64,000 bases of DNA from Polynucleobacter wuianus (GCF_001659725.1 NZ_CP015922.1:372001-436000), one strand, 5' to 3'; positions 9,019 through 18,276 are shown, counted from the stretch's first letter. Notes: a model not told the origin generated them from the sequence alone. A program made the numbers and translations.

Positions 9019-9824
9019 TGAACTTCGCTCTGATTCTCTTCATCTTAGTAATTGTGTCTGGCATCGCTTGGATTGCGGACAAGATGTACTTCGCACCTCA
9101 AAGAAAAGTTGCTGGTATAGATCGCATGCCATTGTGGTTGGAATACACAGCCGGTTTCTTTCCAGTCATTTGCGCTGTATTTGTATTGCGCTCTTTCATC
9201 GTTGAGCCCTTCAAGATCCCTTCGGGATCCATGATTCCAACATTGCAGATTGGTGACTTCATTTTGGTGAATAAATTTACTTATGGCATTCGTTTGCCGG
9301 TAATCAATCAGAAGGTCGTTGATCTGGGATCCCCTAAGCGTGGTGATGTGATTGTGTTCCGCTATCCACGCGATGAGTCTGTTGATTACATTAAACGCGT
9401 CGTTGCTTTGCCGGGTGATGTAATCACTTATGAAGATAAGCGTTTAACGATTAATGGCCAACCTTTGCAATATAGCGGTGGTGAGTCTTATCTCGACCCC
9501 GAAAATATGCGTTACGCCAAGCGTTTCACAGAAACGTTCCCAGCCGATTTGGGCGGGAATCGCCATGAGATTTTGAATGATCCTGATCGTCCAGCAACTG
9601 TGTTTCCAACTGAGCGCTTTCCAGGCGCAGAGTTTTGTCAGTACCAACCATCCGGTTTAACTTGTAAAGTACCTGCAGGTCATTACTTTGCAATGGGTGA
9701 TAACCGAGATAACAGTGCAGACTCTCGTTACTGGGGTTTTGTTCCTGATAAGAATATCGTTGGTAGAGCATTCTTTGTATGGCTTAACCTAGGTAATCTA
9801 GGTCGTATCGGTGGTTTTGAGTAA
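9018..9824 (+). CDS. lepB: Signal peptidase I
   Basis: LepB cleaves signal peptides from secreted proteins at the outer face of the inner membrane. The 268-residue protein has an N-terminal membrane helix (residues 3-20), a second hydrophobic stretch (about 45-62) and the catalytic dyad Ser71 (Pro-Ser-Gly-Ser-Met) and Lys126 (Tyr-Ile-Lys-Arg-Val-Val-Ala-Leu-Pro-Gly-Asp). The Gly-Asp-Asn-Arg-Asp-Asn-Ser-Ala-Asp-Ser-Arg motif near residue 235 is also present. It overlaps lepA by one base and is followed by rnc after 6 bases. Confidence 0.96.
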   Translation: MNFALILFILVIVSGIAWIADKMYFAPQRKVAGIDRMPLWLEYTAGFFPVICAVFVLRSFIVEPFKIPSGSMIPTLQIGDFILVNKFTYGIRLPVINQKVVDLGSPKRGDVIVFRYPRDESVDYIKRVVALPGDVITYEDKRLTINGQPLQYSGGESYLDPENMRYAKRFTETFPADLGGNRHEILNDPDRPATVFPTERFPGAEFCQYQPSGLTCKVPAGHYFAMGDNRDNSADSRYWGFVPDKNIVGRAFFVWLNLGNLGRIGGFE

Positions 9825-9830
9825 GCAATC

Positions 9831-10622
9831 ATGAACGCGCGCGCCGTCATCGAAACCGCACCGCTGCAAGAGCGCCTAGGTTATACCTTTAAAAAGCCTG
9901 AGCTTTTAAATCAAGCACTGACTCACCGCAGTCATAGCAAGAAAAACAATGAGCGCTTAGAGTTTTTAGGCGATTCGATTCTCAATTGCGTAGTTGCTGA
10001 TTTACTTTACGAGCGTTACTCCGATTTAGATGAGGGTGATCTCTCTCGTGTACGCGCTAATTTAGTCAAGCAACAAGCTTTGTATGAGATTGCTCAAACA
10101 TTATCTTTATCTGACTACCTGCGCTTAGGTGAGGGTGAGCTGAAGAGTGGTGGCTTTCGTCGCCCATCTATTTTGGCTGACACTTTAGAGGCAGTTACAG
10201 GCGCGATCTTTTTGGATGGCGGCTTTGATGCTGCCAAATCCTGTTTACGTAAGTTGTACTCTGTGATCCTGGCGCAGGTTGATCCAAAGACATTGGGGAA
10301 AGATGACAAGACCTTGTTGCAAGAATGTTTGCAAAGTTACCAATTGCCATTACCAACCTATAACGTGACCGGTACGACTGGTGCTGCACACAACCAACAA
10401 TTTGAAGTGGAGTGCTTGATTCCAAGCTTGAAGGTGGCTGTAAAGGGTGAGGGCGCATCGCGCCGTGCTGCTGAGCAGTCTGCCGCTAAGACTGCATTGC
10501 TTGCTGTACTCAAAGCTCTGCCACAAGAATCTCGCAAACCTAAGAAAACTCGGTCTGCTAAGAAAAAAGCAGCAAAGAAGGAAGCGACCGAAGAGCAATT
10601 AAATCTTAAGCTGAAGGGCTAA
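9831..10622 (+). CDS. rnc: Ribonuclease III
   Basis: RNase III cuts double-stranded RNA during rRNA and mRNA processing. The catalytic signature Asn-Glu-Arg-Leu-Glu-Phe-Leu-Gly-Asp-Ser occupies residues 40-49, with metal ligands Glu44 and Asp48. A double-stranded-RNA-binding domain spans about 155-225. At 263 residues it is longer than the E. coli enzyme (226) because of a lysine-rich tail from about residue 232 (Lys-Pro-Lys-Lys-Thr-Arg). The tail may add RNA affinity, which is inference. It is 2 bases from era, matching the lepB-rnc-era order. Confidence 0.96.
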   Translation: MNARAVIETAPLQERLGYTFKKPELLNQALTHRSHSKKNNERLEFLGDSILNCVVADLLYERYSDLDEGDLSRVRANLVKQQALYEIAQTLSLSDYLRLGEGELKSGGFRRPSILADTLEAVTGAIFLDGGFDAAKSCLRKLYSVILAQVDPKTLGKDDKTLLQECLQSYQLPLPTYNVTGTTGAAHNQQFEVECLIPSLKVAVKGEGASRRAAEQSAAKTALLAVLKALPQESRKPKKTRSAKKKAAKKEATEEQLNLKLKG

Positions 10623-10624
10623 TC

Positions 10625-11560
10625 GTGTTTAGATGCGGTACTATCGCCATTGTTGGGCGTCCCAATATGGGCAAATCAACACTTCTCAATGCACTGGTTG
10701 GTCAAAAGATCAGCATTACTTCACGTAAAGCACAAACAACCCGTCATCGTATATTGGGTATTCAGAATCGCGAAGAAGCGCAGTTTATCTTTATTGATAC
10801 GCCAGGTTTCCAGACGCGCTTGATGAATACACTCAATAAAGCCTTGAACCGTACTGTCACAACTGCTTTGCAAGATGTGAACGTGGCCTGCTTTGTGGTG
10901 GAGGCGGGTTACTTTGGTGAAGACGATAAAAAAGTATTGAAGCTATTGCCAGGTGATTTACCGGTAGTGCTCGTATTAAATAAACTGGATTTGTTTAATA
11001 GCCGTTTTCAGGCGCCATCTGAGCGCGACCAAGCTTTGCTCAACTTCATGAAAGAGATGTCGAAACCTTGGTCTGAATTAGGTGGTCATGAAGATCAAAA
11101 GTGTGAGTTCGCTGAAATCGTACCGATGAGTGCTAAGAGTCCCGGTGACATCGAACGCTTGTTAGATGTGCTTGAGGGATATTTACCTGAAGCGCCAGCA
11201 GTCTACGATGGTGACACCATTACCGATCGTAGTGAGCGCTTTCTGGCTGCTGAGATTTTGCGTGAAAAAGTTTTCCGCTTCACTGGAGAAGAGTTACCTT
11301 ACACCTCTACGGTGGTGATTGATCAATTTAAAATGGATGGCAAGATGCGCCGCATCGCCGCAACCATCTTGGTAGACCGCGATAGCCATAAAGCCATGAT
11401 CATTGGTCAGAAGGGTGAGCGTCTAAAGAAGATCTCTACTGATGCCCGTATCGATATGGAGAAGCTCTTTGATGGCAAAGTCTTTTTAGAGACTTGGGTC
11501 AAAGTGAAGCGTGGCTGGGCTGATGATCGCGCTGAATTACGGGCGCAGGGCCTGGAATAA
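10625..11560 (+). CDS. era: GTPase Era, 16S rRNA binding
   Basis: Era is an essential GTPase that binds the 3' end of 16S rRNA and assists 30S assembly. The 311-residue protein has G1 Gly-Arg-Pro-Asn-Met-Gly-Lys-Ser-Thr (residues 11-19), G3 Asp-Thr-Pro-Gly-Phe, G4 Asn-Lys-Leu-Asp and a C-terminal KH domain with Ile-Gly-Gln-Lys-Gly-Glu-Arg. Met replaces the commoner Val in the P-loop, a mild change. The start is a GTG 2 bases after the rnc stop, and no in-frame ATG lies nearby. Confidence 0.96.
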   Translation: MFRCGTIAIVGRPNMGKSTLLNALVGQKISITSRKAQTTRHRILGIQNREEAQFIFIDTPGFQTRLMNTLNKALNRTVTTALQDVNVACFVVEAGYFGEDDKKVLKLLPGDLPVVLVLNKLDLFNSRFQAPSERDQALLNFMKEMSKPWSELGGHEDQKCEFAEIVPMSAKSPGDIERLLDVLEGYLPEAPAVYDGDTITDRSERFLAAEILREKVFRFTGEELPYTSTVVIDQFKMDGKMRRIAATILVDRDSHKAMIIGQKGERLKKISTDARIDMEKLFDGKVFLETWVKVKRGWADDRAELRAQGLE

Positions 11561-11566
11561 GTATCC

Positions 11567-12301
11567 ATGGCCTCGATTCGTGTTGCTGACGAGCCTGCTT
11601 TTGTATTGCACAGCATTCCCTATAAAGAGACCAGCTTAATTCTCGATGTTTTCACAAGACAGTATGGCCGTATGGCGCTCATTGCTAAAGGGGCTAAACG
11701 ACCCCATTCAGTATTGCGTCCTGTATTGCAGCGCTTTCAGCCGCTTTTAGTTTCTTGGAGTGGTAAGTCTGAGTTGCGTACCTTAACAAAGTCAGAGTGG
11801 GTTGGTGGCATGCCTTCTTTGGTGGGTGATGCGCTTCTCTGTGGTTTCTATCTTAATGAATTGCTCGTCAAGTTTCTGGCGCGTGAAGATGAATATGAAA
11901 AACTCTATGATCGTTACGCAGAAACCATCAATGCCTTATCGAACCTCGAATTTCAATCCAAGGGATTAGAAGAGATACTGAGGCCATTTGAGCTATCCTT
12001 ATTGCAAGAGACTGGTTATGCAGCAGCCTTAGATCGGTGTGTGGAAACTAATGATTTGCCCGATGCGCAGACGCAGTATGTTTATCAGCCAGAGCGGGGA
12101 GTGCGCCCAGCCCAAGGTGATGATCCTGGCCATTGGCCAGTCCTCAGGGGGCAATCATTGCTGGCGATTGCAGCAGGAGATTTTTCTGATCCAGAGACTC
12201 TATCTGAGAGTAAACAGCTGATGCGCTTCCTCTTGAGTTTACATTTGCAGGATCAGGTATTGACGACTCGTCAAATTTTGATTGATTTGAAGAAAATCTA
12301 G
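11567..12301 (+). CDS. recO: DNA repair protein RecO
   Basis: RecO works with RecR to load RecA onto SSB-coated DNA in gap repair. The 244-residue protein has the N-terminal OB-fold (residues about 5-80, with Tyr-Lys-Glu-Thr-Ser-Leu and a run of beta strands) and the helical C-terminal part. Sequence conservation in RecO is low, so the call rests on this N-terminal pattern, the length and the conserved position between era and pdxJ. It starts 6 bases after era. Confidence 0.92.
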   Translation: MASIRVADEPAFVLHSIPYKETSLILDVFTRQYGRMALIAKGAKRPHSVLRPVLQRFQPLLVSWSGKSELRTLTKSEWVGGMPSLVGDALLCGFYLNELLVKFLAREDEYEKLYDRYAETINALSNLEFQSKGLEEILRPFELSLLQETGYAAALDRCVETNDLPDAQTQYVYQPERGVRPAQGDDPGHWPVLRGQSLLAIAAGDFSDPETLSESKQLMRFLLSLHLQDQVLTTRQILIDLKKI

Positions 12302-12313
12302 TAATCTACTGTG

Positions 12314-13063
12314 ATGACAACTCTAGAACTCGGCATCAATATTGATCACGTTGCCACACTTCGCAATGCGCGTGGCACAGTGTATCCCGACCCTCTTAAG
12401 GCTGCGCAATTGGCTGAAGAAGCTGGTGCCGATTTAATCACTCTCCATCTGCGAGAAGATCGTCGTCATATTAAAGATGCGGATTTGCTAGCATTGCGTC
12501 CGCTGATTAAGACTCGCATGAATCTCGAGTGCGCTGTAACCCCAGAAATGCTCGACATCGCCTGCAGGGTAAACCCACATGATGTGTGTTTGGTGCCTGA
12601 GAAGCGGGAAGAGGTGACCACGGAAGGTGGTTTGGATATTTTAGGAAAGTTTGAGGCAGTCAAGTCGGCTACCAAACAACTAAAAGACGCTGGCATACGC
12701 GTTTCCTTATTTATTGATCCAGAAGAAAAACAAATTCAGGCGGCAAAAGATGTTGGTGCCACCGTAGTGGAGCTGCATACCGGTCGTTATGCCGATTTAT
12801 CTGGCATCGAACAAGGCAAGGAATTAGAGCGTATTCGTAAAGCAGCTCAGTTTGCTAAGCGTATTGGACTCAGAGTGAATGCTGGTCATGGTTTGCATGA
12901 AGGTAATGTGATGCCTATAGCAGCTATTGAAGAATTATCTGAGCTCAACATTGGTCATGCGATTGTGGCTGAGGCTTTATTTAAAGGTTGGCAAAATGCC
13001 ATTGAGGATATGAAAGCCTTGATGGTTCGCGGTCGACACAAAGATCACATTCACCCTCTTTAA
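12314..13063 (+). CDS. pdxJ: Pyridoxine 5'-phosphate synthase
   Basis: PdxJ condenses 1-deoxyxylulose 5-phosphate with 3-amino-2-oxopropyl phosphate to form pyridoxine phosphate, the last ring-building step of vitamin B6 synthesis. The 249-residue TIM-barrel protein has the signature Leu-Gly-Ile-Asn-Ile-Asp-His-Val-Ala-Thr-Leu-Arg-Asn-Ala-Arg-Gly near the start, and His-Leu-Arg-Glu-Asp-Arg-Arg-His-Ile further on. The ATG at 12314 is preferred over a GTG one codon upstream. It lies between recO and acpS with gaps of 12 and 14 bases. Confidence 0.96.
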   Translation: MTTLELGINIDHVATLRNARGTVYPDPLKAAQLAEEAGADLITLHLREDRRHIKDADLLALRPLIKTRMNLECAVTPEMLDIACRVNPHDVCLVPEKREEVTTEGGLDILGKFEAVKSATKQLKDAGIRVSLFIDPEEKQIQAAKDVGATVVELHTGRYADLSGIEQGKELERIRKAAQFAKRIGLRVNAGHGLHEGNVMPIAAIEELSELNIGHAIVAEALFKGWQNAIEDMKALMVRGRHKDHIHPL

Positions 13064-13077
13064 TTATTAAAAACGTA

Positions 13078-13470
13078 ATGATCATTGGTATCGGCACAGA
13101 TATTTTGCAGATTGAACGCTTGCAGGCTGCTTACGATCGTACTAATGGCCGCCTGGCTGAAAAAATTCTAGGGCCAGATGAGATGTTGGTCTTTAAGTAT
13201 CGTTTAGCTAGAAATCATAAGCGTGGCATTGCATTCTTAGCGACACGTTTTGCTGCGAAGGAGGCCTTCTCAAAAGCAATTGGTTTGGGAATGAGAATGC
13301 CTATGACATGGCGTTCCCTACAAACCTTAAATGAGCCCAGTGGAAAGCCGGTAACGAGTTACCTAGGCGCACTTGCGCAGTTTATGCAAGAGAATAATTG
13401 GGAAGCTCACGTCACTGTGAGTGACGAACAAGATATGGCCATTGCGCACGTAATCGTCACCCAGAAATAA
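13078..13470 (+). CDS. acpS: Holo-ACP synthase
   Basis: AcpS transfers 4'-phosphopantetheine from CoA to Ser37 of AcpP, which is encoded at 4072. The 130-residue protein shows the family motifs Gly-Ile-Gly-Thr-Asp-Ile at the N-terminus (Asp binds magnesium) and Phe-Ala-Ala-Lys-Glu-Ala-Phe-Ser-Lys-Ala near residue 60. The pdxJ-acpS-nagZ order is common in Burkholderiales. Confidence 0.95.
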   Translation: MIIGIGTDILQIERLQAAYDRTNGRLAEKILGPDEMLVFKYRLARNHKRGIAFLATRFAAKEAFSKAIGLGMRMPMTWRSLQTLNEPSGKPVTSYLGALAQFMQENNWEAHVTVSDEQDMAIAHVIVTQK

Positions 13471-13491
13471 AGAAATTAAGAAGAGGAATCC

Positions 13492-14568
13492 ATGAGTAAA
13501 GCGACAATGAATCCCGGCCCTATTACTTTGGACGTAGTGGGACAGGTATTAAATGCCGAGGATCGTCGTCGTATCTTGCATCCTCTGACCGGTGGCGTCA
13601 TCTTGTTTGGCAGAAATTTTGCCAATCGCAAGCAGTTAACTAAACTTACCGCAGATATTAAGAAGCTTCGTCCTGATGTTTTGATTTCGATTGACCATGA
13701 AGGTGGTCGAGTACAGCGTGCCAAGACCGATGGCTTTACCCATCTTCCCGCAATGCGGAGGTTAGGTGAGCTTTGGGGTGCGAAAAGTAAATCGACTCAC
13801 GCTGCTGAATCTGCCGCGTTAGCAATGGCAGCAGCAACTGCGTGTGGCTATATATTGGCTACTGAACTGCGTGCTTGTGGTGTGGACTTTAGTTTTACAC
13901 CCGTTTTGGATTTAGATTTTGGTCGAAGTGGCGTGATTGGTGATCGTTCATTTAGTCGCGACCCACAAATTGTGTTCGCATTGGCCAAGAGTTTGAATGA
14001 AGGCTTGCGTCTCGGTGGCATGGCGAACTGTGGCAAACACTTTCCTGGTCATGGTTGGGCAGAAGCGGATTCGCATGTCGCGATTCCGGTAGATGAGCGC
14101 TCATTGGCTGAAATTCTCAATGATGATGCTAAGCCTTACGAGTGGTTAGATTTAAGTTTGGTAGCAGTTATGCCAGCTCATGTAATTTACCCAAAGGTGG
14201 ATAAGAACCCGGCAGGCTTTTCCAAGATTTGGCTGCACTCCATCTTGCGCCAAGAGTTGGGATTTGAGGGCGTTATCTTTAGCGACGACCTCTCTATGGA
14301 AGGGGCGAGTGTTGCTGGCTCAGTAGTGAAGGGCGCTGAAATGGCCCTCGATGCAGGCTGTGATGCGGTATTGATCTGCAATCGCCCTGATTTAGCGGAT
14401 CAGTTGCTCGGTCAATTGAAAGTATCAAAGACTAAGCAAGCTGAGTCTGCTACGCGTTTAAACCGCTTAATGCCACGTTCTATTTCTTTGGCTTGGGATG
14501 AGCTTCAAAAAGAAGCTGAGTACCAGCATGCTAAAGGTTTACTCAAGCAGTTCAATTTGATTGCTTAA
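13492..14568 (+). CDS. nagZ: Beta-N-acetylhexosaminidase NagZ
   Basis: NagZ is a cytoplasmic glycoside hydrolase (GH3) that removes N-acetylglucosamine from anhydromuropeptides during cell-wall recycling. The 358-residue protein has the GH3 motif Lys-His-Phe-Pro-Gly-His-Gly (around residue 182), the Asp-His-Glu-Gly-Gly-Arg-Val substrate loop near residue 65 and the nucleophile Asp in Phe-Ser-Asp-Asp-Leu-Ser-Met near 265. An AGAGG ribosome binding site precedes the ATG at 13492; a second ATG five codons later is possible. A bidirectional terminator follows. Confidence 0.95.
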   Translation: MSKATMNPGPITLDVVGQVLNAEDRRRILHPLTGGVILFGRNFANRKQLTKLTADIKKLRPDVLISIDHEGGRVQRAKTDGFTHLPAMRRLGELWGAKSKSTHAAESAALAMAAATACGYILATELRACGVDFSFTPVLDLDFGRSGVIGDRSFSRDPQIVFALAKSLNEGLRLGGMANCGKHFPGHGWAEADSHVAIPVDERSLAEILNDDAKPYEWLDLSLVAVMPAHVIYPKVDKNPAGFSKIWLHSILRQELGFEGVIFSDDLSMEGASVAGSVVKGAEMALDAGCDAVLICNRPDLADQLLGQLKVSKTKQAESATRLNRLMPRSISLAWDELQKEAEYQHAKGLLKQFNLIA

Positions 14569-14596
14569 TCTTTTAATTCCATAACAAGTAAGCAAT

Positions 14597-14624
14597 AAAA
14601 AAGCCCGGCACGCCGGGCTTTTTG
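14597..14624. terminator. Bidirectional terminator between nagZ and efp
   Basis: A perfect GC-rich hairpin (AAGCCCGGC / GCCGGGCTT, about 14601-14620) has an A-run on the left and a T-run on the right, so it can stop transcription from both nagZ (plus) and efp (minus). Confidence 0.9.
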
Positions 14625-14642
14625 CTTTTGTAGTCTGCTTGA

Positions 14643-15203
14643 TTAGTTAGCGCGGCTACGATATTCACCAGTGCGGGTATCGATTTCGATCTTGTCGCCA
14701 GTATTGCAGAACAAAGGCACTTGCAATTCATAGCCAGTAGCCAATTTTGCAGTCTTCAATACTTTGCCTGAGCTGGTGTCACCCTTTACTGCGGGCTCGG
14801 TGTAAACGATTTCACGAACGAGTGAGTTAGGCATTGCAACTGAGAGCGCCTTACCTTCGTAGAACACGACTTCACAAGGCATGCTTTCTTCGAGGTAGTT
14901 CAATGCATCACCCATAAACTCAGCTTCAACTTCGTACTGGTTGTAATCACCATCCATAAACACATACATTGGATCTGCGAAATAAGAGTAGGTGCAATCT
15001 TTCTTTTCGAGAATCACAACATCAAACTTGTCATCCGCTTTGTAAACACCTTCGTTTGGCGCGCCGGTTAACAAGTTCTTAAATTTCATTTTCACAACTG
15101 AAGAGTTGCGGCCTGAGCGGCTGTATTCGGCCTTTAAAACGACCTGAGCATCGGAGCCAATCATGACTACGTTACCAACGCGGAGTTCTTGTGCTGTTTT
15201 CAT
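14643..15203 (-). CDS. efp: Elongation factor P, Arg32 type
   Basis: EF-P binds stalled ribosomes and helps form Pro-Pro peptide bonds. The 186-residue protein has three beta-barrel domains. The tip of domain I reads Ser-Arg-Ser-Gly-Arg-Asn-Ser, with Arg at position 32 where E. coli has a lysine that is beta-lysylated. Arg32 is the residue that EarP rhamnosylates in Pseudomonas, Neisseria and Burkholderia, and earP lies directly upstream. This supports the arginine-rhamnosylation branch. Confidence 0.97.
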   Translation of the reverse strand: MKTAQELRVGNVVMIGSDAQVVLKAEYSRSGRNSSVVKMKFKNLLTGAPNEGVYKADDKFDVVILEKKDCTYSYFADPMYVFMDGDYNQYEVEAEFMGDALNYLEESMPCEVVFYEGKALSVAMPNSLVREIVYTEPAVKGDTSSGKVLKTAKLATGYELQVPLFCNTGDKIEIDTRTGEYRSRAN

Positions 15204-15290
15204 CTTGCTATTCCTGGGTGCAGAGTGATTTTTCTGCGGTTTTTATCAAAAACAAGATTGTAACCGCCCGCAAGCCTTTATTGCTTGGTC

Positions 15291-16361
15291 TTAGGCTACA
15301 AACCTTAATAGACGGGCTGCCAAGCCACCATCTTCTTGGTTTTTGAGTAATTGCATGCGCCAGGCCTTGGAATGAGTGCTCCAAAGATCGAGGGCCTTGA
15401 ACCACTGGCTAGGCATAGCCCAGGTCATTGCCGCGATGGTTGCCAGTCTTAATTCTTGATTAGCCTCTTCGAGGTAGAGGTCCAGAAAGGCGGCTAATTT
15501 CACTTCGTGAGCCCGATCTTCTTGCGGATAAATATGCCAAATAAATGGCTTACCAGCTAATTGCGCGCGTACAAAAGAATCTTCACCGCGCACGATGTTG
15601 AAATCGCATTGCGATAAGACCCAATCTAAATCATCTTGCGAAACGAAGGGTAGAGATAGTAATTGCAAATTGCTTGGCAGTTGAATGGGTTGCTCTCCAT
15701 ACAAATTGAGAAGTTCAGCGTGACCATGCGTTAGCAAAATATCAACATCTTCACCAAGGGCGCCTAGATCCTCTAGCCACTTTCGTAGAGGTGCACCTGG
15801 GTAGCAGAAGATGCTGATACGTTTTGCGCCGCTGCGCAGCTTAGCCCAAACTGCTTTCAAGTCATAAGGGATTTGCTTTGCCACCTTCTCCCCCTCTGGT
15901 GGAATGGGGTCAACCAAGATACCACCAACCTCTTTCTGAAATCCTGGGAAAAAGAAATACTTCGATATGCCATGAGATTGTGGAGATGCCTTTGCATGAA
16001 AGTCCACAATCCAAGGTTCTGCACTAAGGTACTCTAGATTAATGATGAGAGGCTTAATAGGGGCAATAAATAGGCCGGCAAGATAGCGCTCTGGCAATTC
16101 ACATCCAAAAGCCTCGATCACCACATCTGGAGTTTGAACGGGATGCCTTGCATTGTTGTAGCATGCCTCCCAAGGTTGAATATCAATCTTGTCTTTAATT
16201 GCGGGGTCTACACCAGAAGCGAGTAAATTGAGGGTTGGCAGATCGTCGCAGAAAATGCGCACCTCTTGGCCATGAAGACTTGATAAGCTTCGGGCTAGAC
16301 GCCAGCAAACACCGGCATCACCATAGTTATCTACGATTTGGCAGAAAATATCCCAACGCAT
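15291..16361 (-). CDS. earP: EF-P arginine rhamnosyltransferase EarP
   Basis: EarP transfers rhamnose from dTDP-rhamnose to Arg32 of EF-P, activating it. The 356-residue protein is a GT-B glycosyltransferase whose N-terminus (Met-Arg-Trp-Asp-Ile-Phe-Cys, then Asp-Asn-Tyr-Gly-Asp-Ala-Gly-Val-Cys-Trp-Arg-Leu) is the family signature. The C-terminal donor-binding region contains Val-Arg-Gly-Glu-Asp-Ser-Phe-Val-Arg-Ala, typical of EarP. It lies 87 bases upstream of efp. Its start codon overlaps the divergent uvrC start codon by two bases. The dTDP-rhamnose genes are not in the window. Confidence 0.95.
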   Translation of the reverse strand: MRWDIFCQIVDNYGDAGVCWRLARSLSSLHGQEVRIFCDDLPTLNLLASGVDPAIKDKIDIQPWEACYNNARHPVQTPDVVIEAFGCELPERYLAGLFIAPIKPLIINLEYLSAEPWIVDFHAKASPQSHGISKYFFFPGFQKEVGGILVDPIPPEGEKVAKQIPYDLKAVWAKLRSGAKRISIFCYPGAPLRKWLEDLGALGEDVDILLTHGHAELLNLYGEQPIQLPSNLQLLSLPFVSQDDLDWVLSQCDFNIVRGEDSFVRAQLAGKPFIWHIYPQEDRAHEVKLAAFLDLYLEEANQELRLATIAAMTWAMPSQWFKALDLWSTHSKAWRMQLLKNQEDGGLAARLLRFVA

Positions 16362-18276
16362 GAGTAATTCGCTTTTTGAAACCCTTCAGCAGGACGTTAA
16401 ACGGCTACCCGGATTGCCGGGGGTATATCGCTTCTTTGATGAGGCGGGGAACATTCTGTATGTTGGCAAAGCTCGTAACCTTAAAAAGCGTGTATCCAGT
16501 TATTTTCAAAGCAAGCAGCTATCACCACGAATAGCGCTGATGGTCGGCAAAATTGCTCGCTATGAAACAACAGTAACACGGACTGAAACGGAAGCCCTCA
16601 TTCTAGAGAACAATCTCATTAAAGAGTTGGCCCCACCATTCAATATCTTGTTCCGTGACGATAAGTCTTACCCATATGTGATGTTAACGGGGCACCAGTT
16701 CCCACGTTTGGCTTCTTATCGTGGCAAAGTCGATAAACGCAATCATTACTTTGGACCGTTTCCTAATAGCTGGGCTGTGCGCAATAGTGTGCAGATTTTG
16801 CAAAAAGTATTTCGTCTTCGCACCTGTGAGGACTCAGTCTTTAAGAATCGCAGTCGTCCCTGCTTATTGCACCAAATTCATCGTTGTAGTGCTCCTTGCG
16901 TTGGCAGGTTAAGTGTGGAGCAATATCAGCAAGACGTGGCACAGGCAACGCGCTTCTTAGAGGGCGATCATAGTCGCGTGCTCTCAGAGCTCGAAAAGGA
17001 AATGCATGCACATAGCGATGCCATGGATTTTGAAATGGCTGCTGTGCTGCGCGATCGTATTGCAGATCTTTCCAGTGTTCTTCAGCAGCAAGCGATGGAT
17101 ACAGTTGCCGATGGTGAGGGTGATGTTGACATCATTGCAGTGGCACTGATGGAAGGCATGGTTTGTGTAAACCTGGCCATGGTACGAGGCGGTCGTCACT
17201 TAGGTGACAGGGCTTATTTCCCCAAGGGTTTGCGTACCGCATCTGGTGAGCTTCCACCGCCTGCAGAAATCCTAGAAGCTTTTATTGCGCAACACTATTT
17301 GCAGGATGCAAATGATCAAGAAGGATCAACAGCCAATTTAATTCCACCAGTGTTGGTTTTAAATCATTCATTACATTCTGTCGGTGATGATGTCAACGAA
17401 TCTACTGAAGCGCCGCCAGAAGATCTACATGATTTATTAAACGCACAAGCCGGTAAAAAAATAACCTTCTTGCATCAACCTCAAGGTCAACGCCGTCATT
17501 GGCTTGCGATGGCGGAAGGTAATGCCAAGATTGCATTAACTAAGCGTTTGGTTGAAACCGGTGGGCAACTGGCCCGTGCCCGTGCCTTGGTCGATGTTTT
17601 GGGTTTAGATCTTGAGGGCTTGGAGCACTTGCGAATTGAGTGTTTTGATATTAGCCATACCTCTGGTGAAGCTACACAAGCATCCTGCGTGGTGTATGCC
17701 AAGAATGCAATGCAATCGGGTGAGTATCGTCGCTTTAATATCAACGACATCACACCTGGTGATGACTATGCAGCAATGCGCCAAGTACTGCAAAGACGTT
17801 ATGCGAACTTCCAAGAGCTCCCACCAGAAAAGATGCCGCAAGTCATTTTGATTGATGGTGGTAAAGGCCAGGTGGAGATGGCAAGACAAGTACTTTCTGA
17901 ATTTGGTATGGATATAGGTTTGATTGTTGGTGTTGCTAAAGGCGAAGGTCGTAAGGTTGGCTTAGAAACACTAATTTTTGCCGACGGTCGCGAACCTCTG
18001 GAGCTTGGTATTGATAGTGCGGCACTATTGCTGGTTGCGCAAATTCGGGATGAGGCGCATCGCTTTGCGATCACCGGTATGCGCGCTAAGCGCGCTAAGG
18101 CAAGAACGGTTTCTCGTCTGGAAGAGATTGAGGGCATTGGCGCCAAGCGTCGCCAGAAACTGTTGGCACGCTTTGGTGGGCTGAAGGGGGTGGCTAATGC
18201 CAGCATTGAAGAGATTGCCAGTGTAGAGGGGGTATCGCTTACTTTGGCAGAACAAATCTACCGTCAACTGCACTAA
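16360..18276 (+). CDS. uvrC: Excinuclease ABC subunit C
   Basis: UvrC makes both incisions around a DNA lesion after UvrAB loading. The 638-residue protein has an N-terminal GIY-YIG domain (Leu-Pro-Gly-Val-Tyr then Ile-Leu-Tyr-Val-Gly-Lys-Ala, residues 17-45), a central UVR motif (around 215-250), the RNase H-like domain and C-terminal helix-hairpin-helix motifs (Ile-Glu-Gly-Ile-Gly-Ala-Lys-Arg-Arg). The ATG at 16360 overlaps the start codon of the divergent earP gene, so its promoter and ribosome binding site must lie inside earP. Confidence 0.96.
   Translation: MSNSLFETLQQDVKRLPGLPGVYRFFDEAGNILYVGKARNLKKRVSSYFQSKQLSPRIALMVGKIARYETTVTRTETEALILENNLIKELAPPFNILFRDDKSYPYVMLTGHQFPRLASYRGKVDKRNHYFGPFPNSWAVRNSVQILQKVFRLRTCEDSVFKNRSRPCLLHQIHRCSAPCVGRLSVEQYQQDVAQATRFLEGDHSRVLSELEKEMHAHSDAMDFEMAAVLRDRIADLSSVLQQQAMDTVADGEGDVDIIAVALMEGMVCVNLAMVRGGRHLGDRAYFPKGLRTASGELPPPAEILEAFIAQHYLQDANDQEGSTANLIPPVLVLNHSLHSVGDDVNESTEAPPEDLHDLLNAQAGKKITFLHQPQGQRRHWLAMAEGNAKIALTKRLVETGGQLARARALVDVLGLDLEGLEHLRIECFDISHTSGEATQASCVVYAKNAMQSGEYRRFNINDITPGDDYAAMRQVLQRRYANFQELPPEKMPQVILIDGGKGQVEMARQVLSEFGMDIGLIVGVAKGEGRKVGLETLIFADGREPLELGIDSAALLLVAQIRDEAHRFAITGMRAKRAKARTVSRLEEIEGIGAKRRQKLLARFGGLKGVANASIEEIASVEGVSLTLAEQIYRQLH

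Noticed and set aside
17799..18206. 135-codon antisense open frame inside uvrC
   Set aside because: A shadow of the uvrC coding frame with low-complexity Ser/Ala/Pro content and no recognisable domain.
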